DNA of 64,000 bases from Thermoplasmata archaeon (GCA_035532555.1 DATKQS010000009.1:144312-208311), one strand, 5' to 3'; numbered from the stretch's first letter, positions 7,862-16,839 are shown. Made by a program: numbers and translations. Notes: a model not told the origin generated them from the sequence alone.

Positions 7862-8761
7862 ATGGCCACCGGGGCCGGACCGATCGAAGATTTTCGCCTG
7901 CGCCGCCTCGACAAACCCGAGGAGTTCCGCCAGGTCGACCAGGTCCACCGGCTTGCCTGGGGCGGAGAGGAGGTCGATCCGGTTCCACCGGTGCTCCAAC
8001 GAGCCGTCCAGGACAACGGGGGGCTCGTGCTCGGCGCCTTCGCCGACATCTACCTCGCGGGGTTCGCGCTCGGCTTCCTCGGCTTCGACGGAGAGCAGCT
8101 CTACCACTACCTTCACCAGCTCGCCGTCCGGCCTGAATACCAAAACCATGGGGTGGGCCATCGACTCATGAACTACTACCGGGATGAGGTCGTCCGCCTC
8201 GGCCTCGCCGAGATCCGGTGGGTCTTCGATCCGCTCCAGAGCAAGAACGCGATGCTGTTCGTCCGGCGGCTCGGAGCGCGACCGGATCGCTACCACTCCC
8301 ACTACTACGGGCAGATGGGCGACGCCGTGAACGCAGGTCTCGAGACGGACCGGGTCCGCGCGGTGTGGCCGCTCACGAATCCGCAGGTCGTGGCCCGTCT
8401 CGCAGGAGCGTTCCCGAGCCCGGCGGAGGATCTCCAGCGGTGGACCTCCTCCTCGACGATCCTCGAGACCGAGCCGGGGGAGACCGGAATCCGAGTTCCC
8501 ACCGCCGTTGCGGAACCCTCGGCGGAGACGTCGCACATCGAGATCCCGTTCGACCTCGATCTCGTCCGGACCCACGAGCGAGCGGCGCTGTGGCGCTGGC
8601 GGCATGCGGTGCGTGATGCCTTCCGGTCCGCGTACGATCTGGGCCATCGCGTGGAGGATTTTGCCGTGATCACCGCCGAGCACGAGCGCCGGAGCTTCTA
8701 CCTATTGCGTCGGCGCGCGCCGGATCCCGGCGCTGCGAGCGAGCCCCCTCCTCCGAGCTAA
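7862..8761 (+). CDS. GNAT-family acetyltransferase (COG3375-like)
   Basis: A 299-residue predicted N-acetyltransferase. The N-terminal about 160 residues carry the GNAT core: a beta strand ending HQLAVRPEY and the acetyl-CoA pyrophosphate loop QNHGVGH at 94-100, then a region rich in aromatic and Arg residues. The C-terminal half (about 170-299) is specific to the larger COG3375-type proteins. The substrate is not known. The gene stands alone between two membrane-protein genes, with an AT-rich ttaagtaat about 25 nt before the ATG. Confidence 0.8.
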   Translation: MATGAGPIEDFRLRRLDKPEEFRQVDQVHRLAWGGEEVDPVPPVLQRAVQDNGGLVLGAFADIYLAGFALGFLGFDGEQLYHYLHQLAVRPEYQNHGVGHRLMNYYRDEVVRLGLAEIRWVFDPLQSKNAMLFVRRLGARPDRYHSHYYGQMGDAVNAGLETDRVRAVWPLTNPQVVARLAGAFPSPAEDLQRWTSSSTILETEPGETGIRVPTAVAEPSAETSHIEIPFDLDLVRTHERAALWRWRHAVRDAFRSAYDLGHRVEDFAVITAEHERRSFYLLRRRAPDPGAASEPPPPS

Positions 8762-8849
8762 CCTCGGGATCCGACGTCCCGGAGGATGTGGGGGACGCCG
8801 TCGACCGTTGCGCAAAGCGGCATATGGAGTGCGGTGCGTACCGGTAGGG

Positions 8850-9752
8850 ATGAGCGCGATCCGCCGTTCCCCTCCGGCGTTTTCGCTCTCCTGGGTGTTG
8901 ATCCTGGGGATCGCGCTCGCCGTGGGCGGTGCGGCCGCACTCTTGACGGCCTCCGCCACGGCGCCTGCCTCTTCCTCGACCTCTCCCACCCTCCTCGAGC
9001 TCTCGGAGACGGCGTTCCAATGGATTCTGGTGGCGGGAGTCCTGGGGGTCGCCGGATTCCTGATCGTCGACCGGCTCCGGCAACGAACCATGCCCTACCC
9101 TGCCCGGATCCTCGCCGTGCTGCTCACCGCGATCGTCCTCCTGACGGTCTTCGCGGTGGTGGGTCGGGGCCTCGGGGGTGGAAGCCTGCTGCCACTGAGC
9201 CCCGTGGGCCCGGGCTCGAACGACACGTCGGGGGGTGGCAACGCCTCCCCCGGGGCGAACGGTACCGGGTCGGGCACAGGCTTCGCACCACTCCACCTAT
9301 CCATCCCCCCGTGGGCGCTGTTCGCGTTGGTTGCGGTGGTCGCGCTCGTCGGGACAGCGGTAGCCCTGCGGATGCTCGGGACTCGTGAACGCACGCGAGC
9401 CGCACGCCCGATCCCCTCCGACGAGGAGGTTCGCGAGGTGCTCGTGCAGGCTTCCGCTGCACTCGACGCGGACGAGGAGCCCCGGACGGTGCTCGTGCGC
9501 CTGTACGGCCTGCTCCTGGACCGCCTGACTCCGATCGTGGGGGACACGGATCGGCAGACCGCCGAGGAGATCCGGCGGGGCCACTTGATGCGTCTCGGGA
9601 TCCGGCCCGATACCGCGCAAGAGATCACGCACCTCTTCGAGGAGGCCCGCTACTCGCCGCACCTGATCGGACCGGGGGAAGTGGCCCGGGCGAAGTCCGC
9701 CATCCAGCGAGCCATCGAGGAGCTGGACGCCAAGGAGGCCCATCGGGCGTGA
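8850..9752 (+). CDS. DUF4129 membrane protein of the MoxR/DUF58 cluster
   Basis: A 300-residue membrane protein with about four helices in the first 185 residues (including about 11-36, 50-70, 81-103 and 148-172) and a Gly/Ser/Asn-rich extracellular loop around 110-145. The C-terminal cytoplasmic DUF4129 domain covers about 200-300. DUF4129 proteins are usually encoded with MoxR ATPases and DUF58 proteins, as here. The ATG at 8850 is preferred over an in-frame codon at 8808 because a TATA-like gcatatgg sits at 8820-8827, about 27 nt upstream. The gene overlaps the next one by 4 nt (GTGA), so it heads an operon. Confidence 0.85.
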   Translation: MSAIRRSPPAFSLSWVLILGIALAVGGAAALLTASATAPASSSTSPTLLELSETAFQWILVAGVLGVAGFLIVDRLRQRTMPYPARILAVLLTAIVLLTVFAVVGRGLGGGSLLPLSPVGPGSNDTSGGGNASPGANGTGSGTGFAPLHLSIPPWALFALVAVVALVGTAVALRMLGTRERTRAARPIPSDEEVREVLVQASAALDADEEPRTVLVRLYGLLLDRLTPIVGDTDRQTAEEIRRGHLMRLGIRPDTAQEITHLFEEARYSPHLIGPGEVARAKSAIQRAIEELDAKEAHRA

Positions 9753-10168
9753 CGGCAGCTCCATCCACGGGCGCGATCGTAGGGATGCTCGCCCTCATCG
9801 CGATCGCCATCGCGCTCGCGGTCGCGGTAGGACCCAACCTCGCCCTGGCCGTGCCCGCGGGTGCGGCGGCGGTGATGCTCGCGGCCGCACTCGGCCTGTA
9901 CGGCGCTCTCGCTAGCCGCGGCGAGGATCGCAGACCCGTGCGCGTTCCAGATAGCCGGCCCTCGCTCCGGGCTCTCCAGGCGTTCGCGGGCGACCGGATC
10001 CACCGAGAGGAGCTGGTCCTCCTGCTCGATCACGTCGAGCGCGCCGGACCGAACCCCCGGCTACCCTCTCGCCCCCGGGGCGAGCTCGCCGCGATCGCAT
10101 CGATGAACGCCGCGGGATTCCGCAGGTACATCGCCACCCGGGTCGAACAGTTGGAGCGGGAATTGTGA
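9749..10168 (+). CDS. Small membrane protein of the MoxR/DUF58 cluster
   Basis: A 139-residue protein with two hydrophobic helices (about 7-26 and 30-50) and a charged cytoplasmic region of about 85 residues. It starts with GTG overlapping the upstream stop by 4 nt and ends overlapping the DUF58 gene by 4 nt, so it is translationally coupled on both sides. I recognise no named family. Its position matches the unnamed small membrane proteins often found between DUF4129 and DUF58 genes in archaea. Confidence 0.75.
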   Translation: MTAAPSTGAIVGMLALIAIAIALAVAVGPNLALAVPAGAAAVMLAAALGLYGALASRGEDRRPVRVPDSRPSLRALQAFAGDRIHREELVLLLDHVERAGPNPRLPSRPRGELAAIASMNAAGFRRYIATRVEQLEREL

Positions 10169-11466
10169 TCTTCGGCGGGGAGACCGAGCAATCCCGGCTC
10201 CAATGGCGGCCCCGATCCTGGCTCTTCTATGGGATCGGAGCCGTCCTTCTCGTGCTCGCGTTGGCGGCGCGGACCCCGGTTCCACTCTTCCTCGCATTGC
10301 CGTTCCTGCTCGCCCCCCTCGGGGCGGCTCTCCTCGGTCCTCGACGGGCGAGCGCGGTGCTCGACTGGAGTGTGTACGGCGGCGAAGAGGAGGTCACCAT
10401 CCGAGGACGGGTCCTACCAAGCGAGCGTGCGCTCCGGCCGCAGGAGCTTCGACTACGGCTGGACCGGCCTCCCGGCCTCCTCGTTCGCGCTCCGCCTCGT
10501 TTCGAGTACGCCGAGGGCTCCCTGAACTTCGAGTTCTTCTGGAGGGCCCACGAGCCGTTGATCACCCAGATCGCGGTGCCCGAGGTCCTATGGGTCGACC
10601 CGCTCGGTCTGGTCGAGCGATCGATTCGACCGGTCGCCGAGGAGCTCTCGATCGAGCGATATCCTCCCGAGATCGGTCGCATCGGACGTGTCCGGCTCAT
10701 GCGGACGATCGTCCTTCCTGGGGAGACTCGCTCCCGCGCGCTCGGTTCGAGCGGAGAGTTCTTCGGTCTGAGGATCGCACTTCCATCCGATCCGCCGCGT
10801 CAGATCAATTGGGCTGCCACCGCACGTTCGGGGCGTACGTGGGTCAACGAGTTCCATCTCGAGCGTACGGGCGACATCCTGCTCGTCCTCGACCTGCGCC
10901 CGACCGGGCTCGGCCCCGAGGTCGACAAGCGAGTCGTGGGCGTCGCGCGCGCGGCGGCCCTGGGGATCGCCGGAGCCTTCCTTCGGGAGAAGGCCCGGGT
11001 CGGCGTGGCCACGTACGGGGAGTTCCTGACGGCGGTCCCGCTCGGAGCGGGTCGGGCCCAGCGATTCCGCATCCGCCACGTGCTGATGGACAGCCACGTT
11101 GCTACCGTCGCGGGGCCGTCCGAACGATGCGCGATCGCGATGCGACGCTACTTTCCTGCCGGCGTCACCACGATCCTGCTCGCCCCCCTCGCCGATGAGG
11201 AGGCCGCCCGTCTCGTTCCCTACCTCCGCCGGCGAGGGTTCCCGACCGTGGTGCTGAGCCCCTCGCCGATCACCGCGGCTTCCGATCCGCCGGGATGGAG
11301 CGAGGCGGACCTCGCGCTCATGCACCGGCTGCTGCGCTTAGCCCGCCACGAGCGGATCACCCGGGTCTGGAAAGACGCTCCCGTGATCGATTGGGAGGAG
11401 TACTGGTCGCTCGCGGGCTTCCAGGCGATGCTGCGAGCGGGACTTGGCTCGCGGAGGCGTTCGTGA
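10165..11466 (+). CDS. DUF58 domain protein
   Basis: A 433-residue protein with two N-terminal membrane helices (about 18-34 and 36-52), an extracellular-type beta region, and the DUF58 signature near residues 190-240 (FGLRIALPSDPPRQINW followed by LLVLDL). The DUF58 region resembles a von Willebrand A fold and is the usual partner of MoxR ATPases. It is flanked by small membrane-protein genes with 4-nt GTGA overlaps at both ends. Likely part of a membrane complex serviced by the MoxR ATPase at 12230; its substrate is unknown. Confidence 0.88.
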   Translation: MIFGGETEQSRLQWRPRSWLFYGIGAVLLVLALAARTPVPLFLALPFLLAPLGAALLGPRRASAVLDWSVYGGEEEVTIRGRVLPSERALRPQELRLRLDRPPGLLVRAPPRFEYAEGSLNFEFFWRAHEPLITQIAVPEVLWVDPLGLVERSIRPVAEELSIERYPPEIGRIGRVRLMRTIVLPGETRSRALGSSGEFFGLRIALPSDPPRQINWAATARSGRTWVNEFHLERTGDILLVLDLRPTGLGPEVDKRVVGVARAAALGIAGAFLREKARVGVATYGEFLTAVPLGAGRAQRFRIRHVLMDSHVATVAGPSERCAIAMRRYFPAGVTTILLAPLADEEAARLVPYLRRRGFPTVVLSPSPITAASDPPGWSEADLALMHRLLRLARHERITRVWKDAPVIDWEEYWSLAGFQAMLRAGLGSRRRS

Positions 11467-11996
11467 CGACAAAACCGACCGCGCCGCCCCGAACCCTGCG
11501 CCCTGAGGGCCCGGGCCTGCTCGCGGCCGGAGCGGCGGTCGCGGTAGGGCTCGGGATCTGGGACCCGCACGGAGCTCTGGCGGGAATCGCGATCGCCATC
11601 GTGGGATTCGTGGCTGCCGGGGCGCTGCGCGCGTTCGCTGGACGGAGCGTCCGGCCATACGAGTTCCTGCCGGCCGTGGCCTCCCTCGGATACCTCACCC
11701 TCGTCGTTCCGACCTCGCTCGTCACCGATCTGTTGGCCGGGGTCTCCGCGCTCGCGCTCTTCGTCTGGCTTGCGGACGACCCGGAGCTGCCGCGCGGCAA
11801 CCTGCGACGCTCCGGGGATGTGCTCCTCCTGCCGGCGCTCGGCCTCGCGGTGGCCCTTTCGAGCTCGCTGCTCATCCAGCCGGGATACGTCTACGTGGGG
11901 GTCGCGGCAGGGCTCCTGGTGGGAGGCCTCCTCGCGGTCGCCTGGGTGCTCAGCCATCCCGAAACGTTCGATGCGCCCGACACGCCAACGATTTAG
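11463..11996 (+). CDS. Polytopic membrane protein of the MoxR/DUF58 cluster
   Basis: A 177-residue protein composed largely of hydrophobic helices (about five). The GTG start overlaps the DUF58 stop by 4 nt (GTGA); a longer frame opening at 11295 would overlap DUF58 by 170 bp and is rejected. No family recognised. It ends the operon that starts at 8850, and a 233-bp gap with its own promoter separates it from the MoxR gene. Confidence 0.75.
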   Translation: MTTKPTAPPRTLRPEGPGLLAAGAAVAVGLGIWDPHGALAGIAIAIVGFVAAGALRAFAGRSVRPYEFLPAVASLGYLTLVVPTSLVTDLLAGVSALALFVWLADDPELPRGNLRRSGDVLLLPALGLAVALSSSLLIQPGYVYVGVAAGLLVGGLLAVAWVLSHPETFDAPDTPTI

Positions 11997-12210
11997 CCGA
12001 CGGCCCCTCTCGTGCGATCGGCGCGGCCTCAAGGTCGCGCTCGGGTACCGTCGAAGGGTCCCTCTCGACCCAACGCGGACGGGTCGTCCGCAGGGAGTGA
12101 AGTGAGGACAACCCCGGTGTCCGACAGCCCCGGCCTGGGTCAGACCGCGGAGAGGGCATCGGCCTACGGTGATGCGGATCGTTACGGTCGGGGAATAGCG
12201 GAGGCGGCCA

Positions 12211-12217
12211 CATATAC
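12211..12217 (+). promoter_or_regulatory. TATA box of the MoxR gene
   Basis: An isolated catatac in GC-rich surroundings. Transcription would begin near 12238, between the GTG at 12230 and the ATG at 12251, which favours the ATG as the start codon. Confidence 0.5.
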
Positions 12218-12229
12218 CGGTCGACGTTC

Positions 12230-13198
12230 GTGAAGCACGAGGGACGGAGGATGGACGGGGCCGCGACGCGCGTTCGGATGGGCCGGATCCGCGAGGCCGT
12301 CCACCGGGCGATCGTAGGTCGGGACGCGGTCCTCGACCAGATTGCGGTGGGCCTCCTCGCGGACGGGCATCTCCTGCTCGAGGATCTTCCGGGCCTCGGC
12401 AAGACGCTCATGGCGAAGTCCTTCGCCCAGGCCCTCGGGCTGAAGTTCCAGCGGATCCAGTTCACCTCCGACCTCCTGCCGCACGACATCACCGGCACCG
12501 AAATCCTGGAGGTGGATCGACAGATCCGCTTCCGGCCCGGCCCGTTGTTCGCGAACCTGGTGCTGGCCGACGAGATCAATCGCGCTCCCCCCAAGGTGCA
12601 GTCGGCTCTGCTCGAGGCGATGCAGGAGTACCAGGTCACCAGCGAACGATCGACGTACCCGCTCGACCGACCGTTCCTTGTCCTCGCCACCGAGAACCCG
12701 CTCGAGCTCGAAGGAACCTATCCACTACCGGAAGCCCAGATCGATCGGTTCCTCCTTCGATTGAGGGTGGGGTACCCCACCATCGAGGAGGAGCGAGAGA
12801 TCCTGAAGCGTCGTCGCGAGCGCAAGCAAGAGACGGTCGAGGTTCCCCCCGTCCTGACCCTCTCGGAGTTCCAGGAGATGCAGCGCTCGGTAGAGGAGGT
12901 CGCGGTGGACCCCTCCATCGAGTCCTACATCGTCGATCTCGTCCGCGCGACGCGCGACGACCCGCGTTCGGAGGTCGGCGCCTCCCCCCGGGGCTCGCTC
13001 GCGCTCGTCCGCATCGCGCGGGCCCGCGCGCTGGTCGAAGGGCGGGACTACGTGCTCCCCGACGACGTGAAGTCCTACGCCATTCCCGCGCTCGCCCACC
13101 GCATCACGGTCAAGGCCGAGCCCTGGATCCGTGGGATCCGCGGTGAGGAGATCGTGCGGGTAGCGCTCGAACGCACGACCGTACCGAAGGTGCCCTAG
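12230..13198 (+). CDS. MoxR-family AAA+ ATPase
   Basis: A cytoplasmic AAA+ chaperone-like ATPase of 322 residues (315 if the ATG at 12251 is used). Walker A is LPGLGKT at about 53-59, Walker B VLADEIN at 111-117 and sensor 1 LATENP near 152, with an arginine-rich lid after about 235. MoxR proteins assist maturation of vWA-containing complexes and are normally found with DUF58 and DUF4129 proteins, whose genes lie immediately upstream. The start is uncertain: the GTG at 12230 falls before the predicted transcription start, so the ATG at 12251 may be the real one. Confidence 0.9.
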   Translation: MKHEGRRMDGAATRVRMGRIREAVHRAIVGRDAVLDQIAVGLLADGHLLLEDLPGLGKTLMAKSFAQALGLKFQRIQFTSDLLPHDITGTEILEVDRQIRFRPGPLFANLVLADEINRAPPKVQSALLEAMQEYQVTSERSTYPLDRPFLVLATENPLELEGTYPLPEAQIDRFLLRLRVGYPTIEEEREILKRRRERKQETVEVPPVLTLSEFQEMQRSVEEVAVDPSIESYIVDLVRATRDDPRSEVGASPRGSLALVRIARARALVEGRDYVLPDDVKSYAIPALAHRITVKAEPWIRGIRGEEIVRVALERTTVPKVP

Positions 13199-13246
13199 GT
13201 CCAGAGAGAGCGGAAAGGCTTAGCTCCCCACTCGATTCGCCGTGCC

Positions 13247-14200
13247 GTGCCCGATGTCGCTCGGATCGTAGTGATCGCGGACCCGATCGATCGAGCCGCG
13301 GTGGATCGATTGCGCTCGGGACCCTGCACCGTGGTCGATGCCACGGCCGGCGCCGGCGCGCTCCGCGCCGCGCTTCCCACCGCGTGGGCGCTCGTGGTGC
13401 GCAGCCGGACGAAGGTGACCGAGGAAGTGCTCCGTAACGCGCCCCACCTGCGTGTCATCGCTCGGGCGGGGGTTGGGGTGGACAACATCGACATGAACGC
13501 CGCCGCAGCCCGGTCGATCGACGTCGTCAACGCGCCCAGTGCCGCGACCGCGAGCGTCGCCGAGCTCACGGTGGCGTTCGCCCTGATGCTCGTCCGCCGG
13601 ATGTGGCCAGGGATCGCATCGACCAAGGCCGGGGGCTGGGAGCGCGGCACCAACGGCGGGGAGATCGCCGGGCGCACGATCGGCTACATCGGGTACGGTC
13701 GGATCGCGCGCGAGGTCCAGCGGCGACTGGTGCCGTTCGGCGTCCATGCGATCGCCTACGATCCCTTCCTTCGCGCCCCGGTCGACGCGACCGAGCTTGT
13801 GGATCTACCGACCCTGCTCGGCCGAGCGGACATCGTCAGTCTGCATGCGTCCCTCACCCCGGAGAACCACCACCTGATCGACGCCCGCGCGCTCGAACAG
13901 ATGCGGCCGGGCGCGGTGCTGATCAACGTGGCGCGGGGGCCCCTCGTCGACGAGGCGGCGTTGCTCGCGGCGTTGAAATCCGGACGACTCGCCGGCGCGG
14001 CGCTGGACGTCTTCGAAGAGGAACCACCCAAGCTCCGGGAGCTGCTCGAACGGCCCGACGTCATCGCGACCCCGCACATTGGCGCTTCCACTCGGGAAGG
14101 CCAGGCGCGTGCCGGGAACCTCGTCGTGGACGAGATCCTGCGCGCGGCCCGCGCAGAGCCTTTGACCGCGCGCGTGCTCCCGCCAAGCGGGGCCTTATGA
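13247..14200 (+). CDS. serA: D-3-phosphoglycerate dehydrogenase-like, short form
   Basis: An NAD-dependent 2-hydroxyacid dehydrogenase of 317 residues. The NAD fold shows GYGRIA at about 149-154 with the acidic D172, and the catalytic triad is R230 (NVARGPL), E259 and H277 (ATPHIG). It resembles the catalytic part of SerA, the first enzyme of phosphoserine-route serine synthesis, but stops without the C-terminal ACT domain, so serine feedback is not expected. It overlaps the aminotransferase gene by 4 nt (ATGA). That pairing and a HAD phosphatase at 55778 support a serine role; glyoxylate/hydroxypyruvate reductase is the alternative. The start is GTG. Confidence 0.8.
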   Translation: MPDVARIVVIADPIDRAAVDRLRSGPCTVVDATAGAGALRAALPTAWALVVRSRTKVTEEVLRNAPHLRVIARAGVGVDNIDMNAAAARSIDVVNAPSAATASVAELTVAFALMLVRRMWPGIASTKAGGWERGTNGGEIAGRTIGYIGYGRIAREVQRRLVPFGVHAIAYDPFLRAPVDATELVDLPTLLGRADIVSLHASLTPENHHLIDARALEQMRPGAVLINVARGPLVDEAALLAALKSGRLAGAALDVFEEEPPKLRELLERPDVIATPHIGASTREGQARAGNLVVDEILRAARAEPLTARVLPPSGAL

Positions 14201-15333
14201 CGTTCGATCCCGAAACCGCCACGTTCCTGATCGCCGGACCGGTCCGCATCCATCCGCGCGTGCTGCGCGCAATGTCGATGCCGTCCCTGAACCATCGGGG
14301 TGACTACTTCCACGGGGTGGTGGCCGAGATCCGCGAGCTGTTGCCCGTGCTCTTCGGTACGAAGGGTCACCAGGTCATCCTCACGGGCAGCGGGACCTCC
14401 GGTCTCGAGGCGGTCTACTCCAGCCTCGTCCCGAAGGAGGGGCGCACCCTCGTGCTCAGCAACGGGAACTTCGGGCAACGCACGGACGCGATCATGCGCC
14501 GCTACTCTTCGCAGGTGACGACGATCAGCGCTCCGTGGGGCCAGAACATCCCTCTCGAGGCGGCTCGGACCGAGCTCGAGAAGGGCGATATCCGCGCGGT
14601 CTGCGTCGTGCACAACGAGACGAGCGTCGGGCTCGCGAACGATATCGCTTCGCTCGCCCCCGCGGTACGCAAATCCGGCGCGCTGTTCCTGGTCGATGGG
14701 ATCAGCGCGGTCGCCGGGATCCCTTGCGATATCGATGCCTGGGGCATCGACGCGCTCGTGGCGGGCCCCCAGAAGGGGCTCGCCGCTCCGGCGGGCCTCG
14801 CGATCGTCCATCTTTCCGATCGCGCGGTCCGGGAACTGCACCCCGGAACGTACTATCTCGACCTGAAGGCGCACCTTACGTCGCTCGAGAAGAACGACAC
14901 CCCGTGGACGCCGGCCGTCCCTCTCTTTCTCGCGCTGCGGGAAGCCCTCGTGCTCCTGCGCGAGGAGACGCTCGAAGGGCGGCTCGCCCGGACCCGCCGG
15001 CTCGCGGAGGCCACCCGAGCGGCGACGAGCGCCCTTGGCTTGGAACTCTTCCCCGACCCGCGCTACGCGAGCGACACGGTCACCGCGATCCGCAACCCCA
15101 GCGGAATGGAGGATGCTCAGGTCCGCAGGGCCCTCGAGCGCCAGTACAACGTCTTGGTGCAGGGAGGTCAGGGTGAGCTGACGGGCAAGATCTTCCGGAT
15201 CGGGCACATGGGGATCGCCGACTGGCCCGATCTCTTGGTCGTCTTCGCGGCCCTCGAGCGGATCCTCGGGAAGGCCGGGCGCCTGCCCCGACCGGGCGCC
15301 GCGTTGCAAGAGATCGTCCAGCGGATGCCCTGA
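14197..15333 (+). CDS. Class V aminotransferase (phosphoserine/alanine-glyoxylate type)
   Basis: A PLP-dependent aminotransferase of 378 residues. It has the N-terminal GPVRIHPRVL motif, a glycine-rich GSGTSG phosphate loop at 64-69, D168 facing the cofactor, and the Schiff-base lysine K193 in GPQKGL. It belongs to the serine-pyruvate/alanine-glyoxylate branch, members of which serve as phosphoserine transaminase in some archaea. The ATG overlaps the serA-like stop by 4 nt, which argues for consecutive steps (3-phosphohydroxypyruvate to phosphoserine). Alanine-glyoxylate or serine-pyruvate transamination remains possible. The ATG at 14197 fits both the family N-terminus and the overlap. Confidence 0.85.
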   Translation: MTFDPETATFLIAGPVRIHPRVLRAMSMPSLNHRGDYFHGVVAEIRELLPVLFGTKGHQVILTGSGTSGLEAVYSSLVPKEGRTLVLSNGNFGQRTDAIMRRYSSQVTTISAPWGQNIPLEAARTELEKGDIRAVCVVHNETSVGLANDIASLAPAVRKSGALFLVDGISAVAGIPCDIDAWGIDALVAGPQKGLAAPAGLAIVHLSDRAVRELHPGTYYLDLKAHLTSLEKNDTPWTPAVPLFLALREALVLLREETLEGRLARTRRLAEATRAATSALGLELFPDPRYASDTVTAIRNPSGMEDAQVRRALERQYNVLVQGGQGELTGKIFRIGHMGIADWPDLLVVFAALERILGKAGRLPRPGAALQEIVQRMP

Positions 15334-15385
15334 ACCGAACCGTGGGCCCGCCGCTGTTCACTCCTCCGATGGGAGTTCGCTCCGC

Positions 15386-15832
15386 TCAGATGTCGACGAT
15401 GACCCGCGCCCGGCCCCGTTCCAGGTCGATCACGAGGTCGTGGAGAGTGATCGCCTTCACCTCGATCCGGAGGTGGTGGCGTGTCGGGTCGTACTTCTCC
15501 CCGGAGACGCTCGCGAGGATCCCCGTCGGAGGCCGGCCGATCGGGCGTGCCTCGATCGAACGGACGAGGAAGCCCTCGACGGTCTGGAGCAACAGGAGCT
15601 GGTTGAGGTAGGCGACCGTAAGGGAGATCGGGTCGACGCCGGTGGCGCTGAGGGCGCGTTCCTCCCGAGCTTCCACGCGCCGTAGATCGGTCTGAAGGGC
15701 GAAGAGTCCGAGCCCGAGGGCCTCGAAGAGCTCGGCCGGCGACCCTCCGGTCGCCCAGATCCCCATGTCGGCCGTGGTGGGAAAACTTCCCCACCGGCGG
15801 CGCGGGCGAAGGCCGGAAGCACCCCGCGGCAC
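15386..15832 (-). CDS. Archease
   Basis: A 148-residue protein of the archease family, which activates the tRNA-splicing ligase RtcB by promoting its guanylylation and turnover. Family hallmarks are TADMGI near residue 21 (usual form TADIGI), the ELFEALGLGLFAL helix, ALSATG and LNQLLLLQ segments, and the C-terminal EVKAITLHDL and VIVDI. The metal-binding aspartate of TAD is present. It is divergent from the glycosyltransferase at 15889; no rtcB gene is nearby. The first about 12 residues before the conserved fold are arginine-rich, so the true start could lie slightly downstream. Confidence 0.88.
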   Translation of the reverse strand: MPRGASGLRPRRRWGSFPTTADMGIWATGGSPAELFEALGLGLFALQTDLRRVEAREERALSATGVDPISLTVAYLNQLLLLQTVEGFLVRSIEARPIGRPPTGILASVSGEKYDPTRHHLRIEVKAITLHDLVIDLERGRARVIVDI

Positions 15833-15888
15833 GAGAGTGCCCAGGAGGACGAGGCGTTTAAGGGGTCGGCGGTCTGCGAGAGGTTCTA

Positions 15889-16656
15889 ATGCGCGCCAGC
15901 ATGGTCGTCCCGACCCTCAACGAGGCGGGTTCGATCACCACGGTGCTCCGCACCTTCCGGGGGGCCGCGGAACAGGCGAATCGCACGATCTTCCGGGACG
16001 ATCCGATCGACTGGGAGGTCCTCGTGGTCGACGGGGCCTCGACCGACGGGACGGGAGCTGCGGCCGAAGCCGAGGGTGCCCGCGTGATCGTGGAACGTCG
16101 CAAGGGGTACGGACGGGCGTATCGGACGGGCTTTGCCGAGGCGAGCGGAGAGATCGTCGCGACATCCGACGGCGATGGCACGTACCCGGTCGAGGAGATC
16201 CCCGCCCTCGTCCGACGCCTGATCGATGAGCGGCTCGATTTCCTCACGGGCGATCGCCTCGCGTATGTCACGCGCGAGGCGATGACAACCGAGCACCGGA
16301 TCGGGAACTGGGTGCTCAACTTCTCCTTCGAGATCGCCTACCATCGGTACCTGACGGGGCCGACCGGCACTCCGATCCACGACAGCCAGAGCGGACTGTG
16401 GGTCTTCCGTCGTTCGATCCTCGACCGGGTCGTTCTCACCCAGGATGGGATGGCGATGAGCGAGGAGCTCAAGATCGAGGCGCTCATCCGCGGGTTCCAC
16501 GTTCTCGAGGTTCCGATTCGGTACGGGGAGCGGGTCGGCCATCCCAAGCTCTCGAGCTGGCGCGACGGGGTGCGGAACGGCTGGTTCCTGCTGCGCAAGC
16601 GCTTCTACCTCGATCGCGAAGAGCGGACCGCGGCGCGCCGCACGGCGGCGCGCTGA
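15889..16656 (+). CDS. Family 2 glycosyltransferase, polyprenyl-phosphate sugar transferase type
   Basis: A 255-residue GT-A fold enzyme without membrane helices. It has the donor-site VVPTLNEA near residue 6, DGAS around 49 and DGDGTYP near 93 (the DxD-type metal site), and an acceptor region with HDSQSGLWVFRR. It resembles dolichyl-phosphate mannose/glucose synthases, which load a sugar from a nucleotide donor onto a polyprenyl phosphate for later use outside the membrane. A gtttaagg box lies about 30 nt before the ATG. It is separate from the glycosylation island at 28.6-33.3 kb but likely feeds the same processes. Confidence 0.85.
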   Translation: MRASMVVPTLNEAGSITTVLRTFRGAAEQANRTIFRDDPIDWEVLVVDGASTDGTGAAAEAEGARVIVERRKGYGRAYRTGFAEASGEIVATSDGDGTYPVEEIPALVRRLIDERLDFLTGDRLAYVTREAMTTEHRIGNWVLNFSFEIAYHRYLTGPTGTPIHDSQSGLWVFRRSILDRVVLTQDGMAMSEELKIEALIRGFHVLEVPIRYGERVGHPKLSSWRDGVRNGWFLLRKRFYLDREERTAARRTAAR

Positions 16657-16660
16657 TCCG

Positions 16661-16813
16661 TTACTGGGTCTTCCCCGAACGCTCGCGGGACTTGACGCGC
16701 AGGCCCTTGTAGCCGCACTTGCGGCACTGGACGGCCTTCGGAGGGTTCCGTGCCGAGCAGCTCATGCAGATCTTCTTGTTGAGCAGTCGCTCGACCGCCT
16801 CGGGGAACGGCAT
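16661..16813 (-). CDS. rpl40e: Ribosomal protein L40e
   Basis: A 50-residue zinc-ribbon protein of the large ribosomal subunit. Two CxxC pairs (C16/C19 and C30/C33) bind zinc, followed by a basic tail ([10 protein letters not shown]). Length and Cys spacing match archaeal L40e. The ATG is at 16811-16813, with a TATA box tataaag at 16840-16846, i.e. a leaderless promoter. It is too short to stand out by length alone but is unambiguous by motif. Confidence 0.92.
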   Translation of the reverse strand: MPFPEAVERLLNKKICMSCSARNPPKAVQCRKCGYKGLRVKSRERSGKTQ

Positions 16814-16839
16814 AGGTGCGCGGCGGGACCGTGGACCCG

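Noticed and set aside
13756..15309. 517-codon minus-strand frame opposite the aminotransferase and serA genes
   Set aside because: Antisense shadow without domain motifs.
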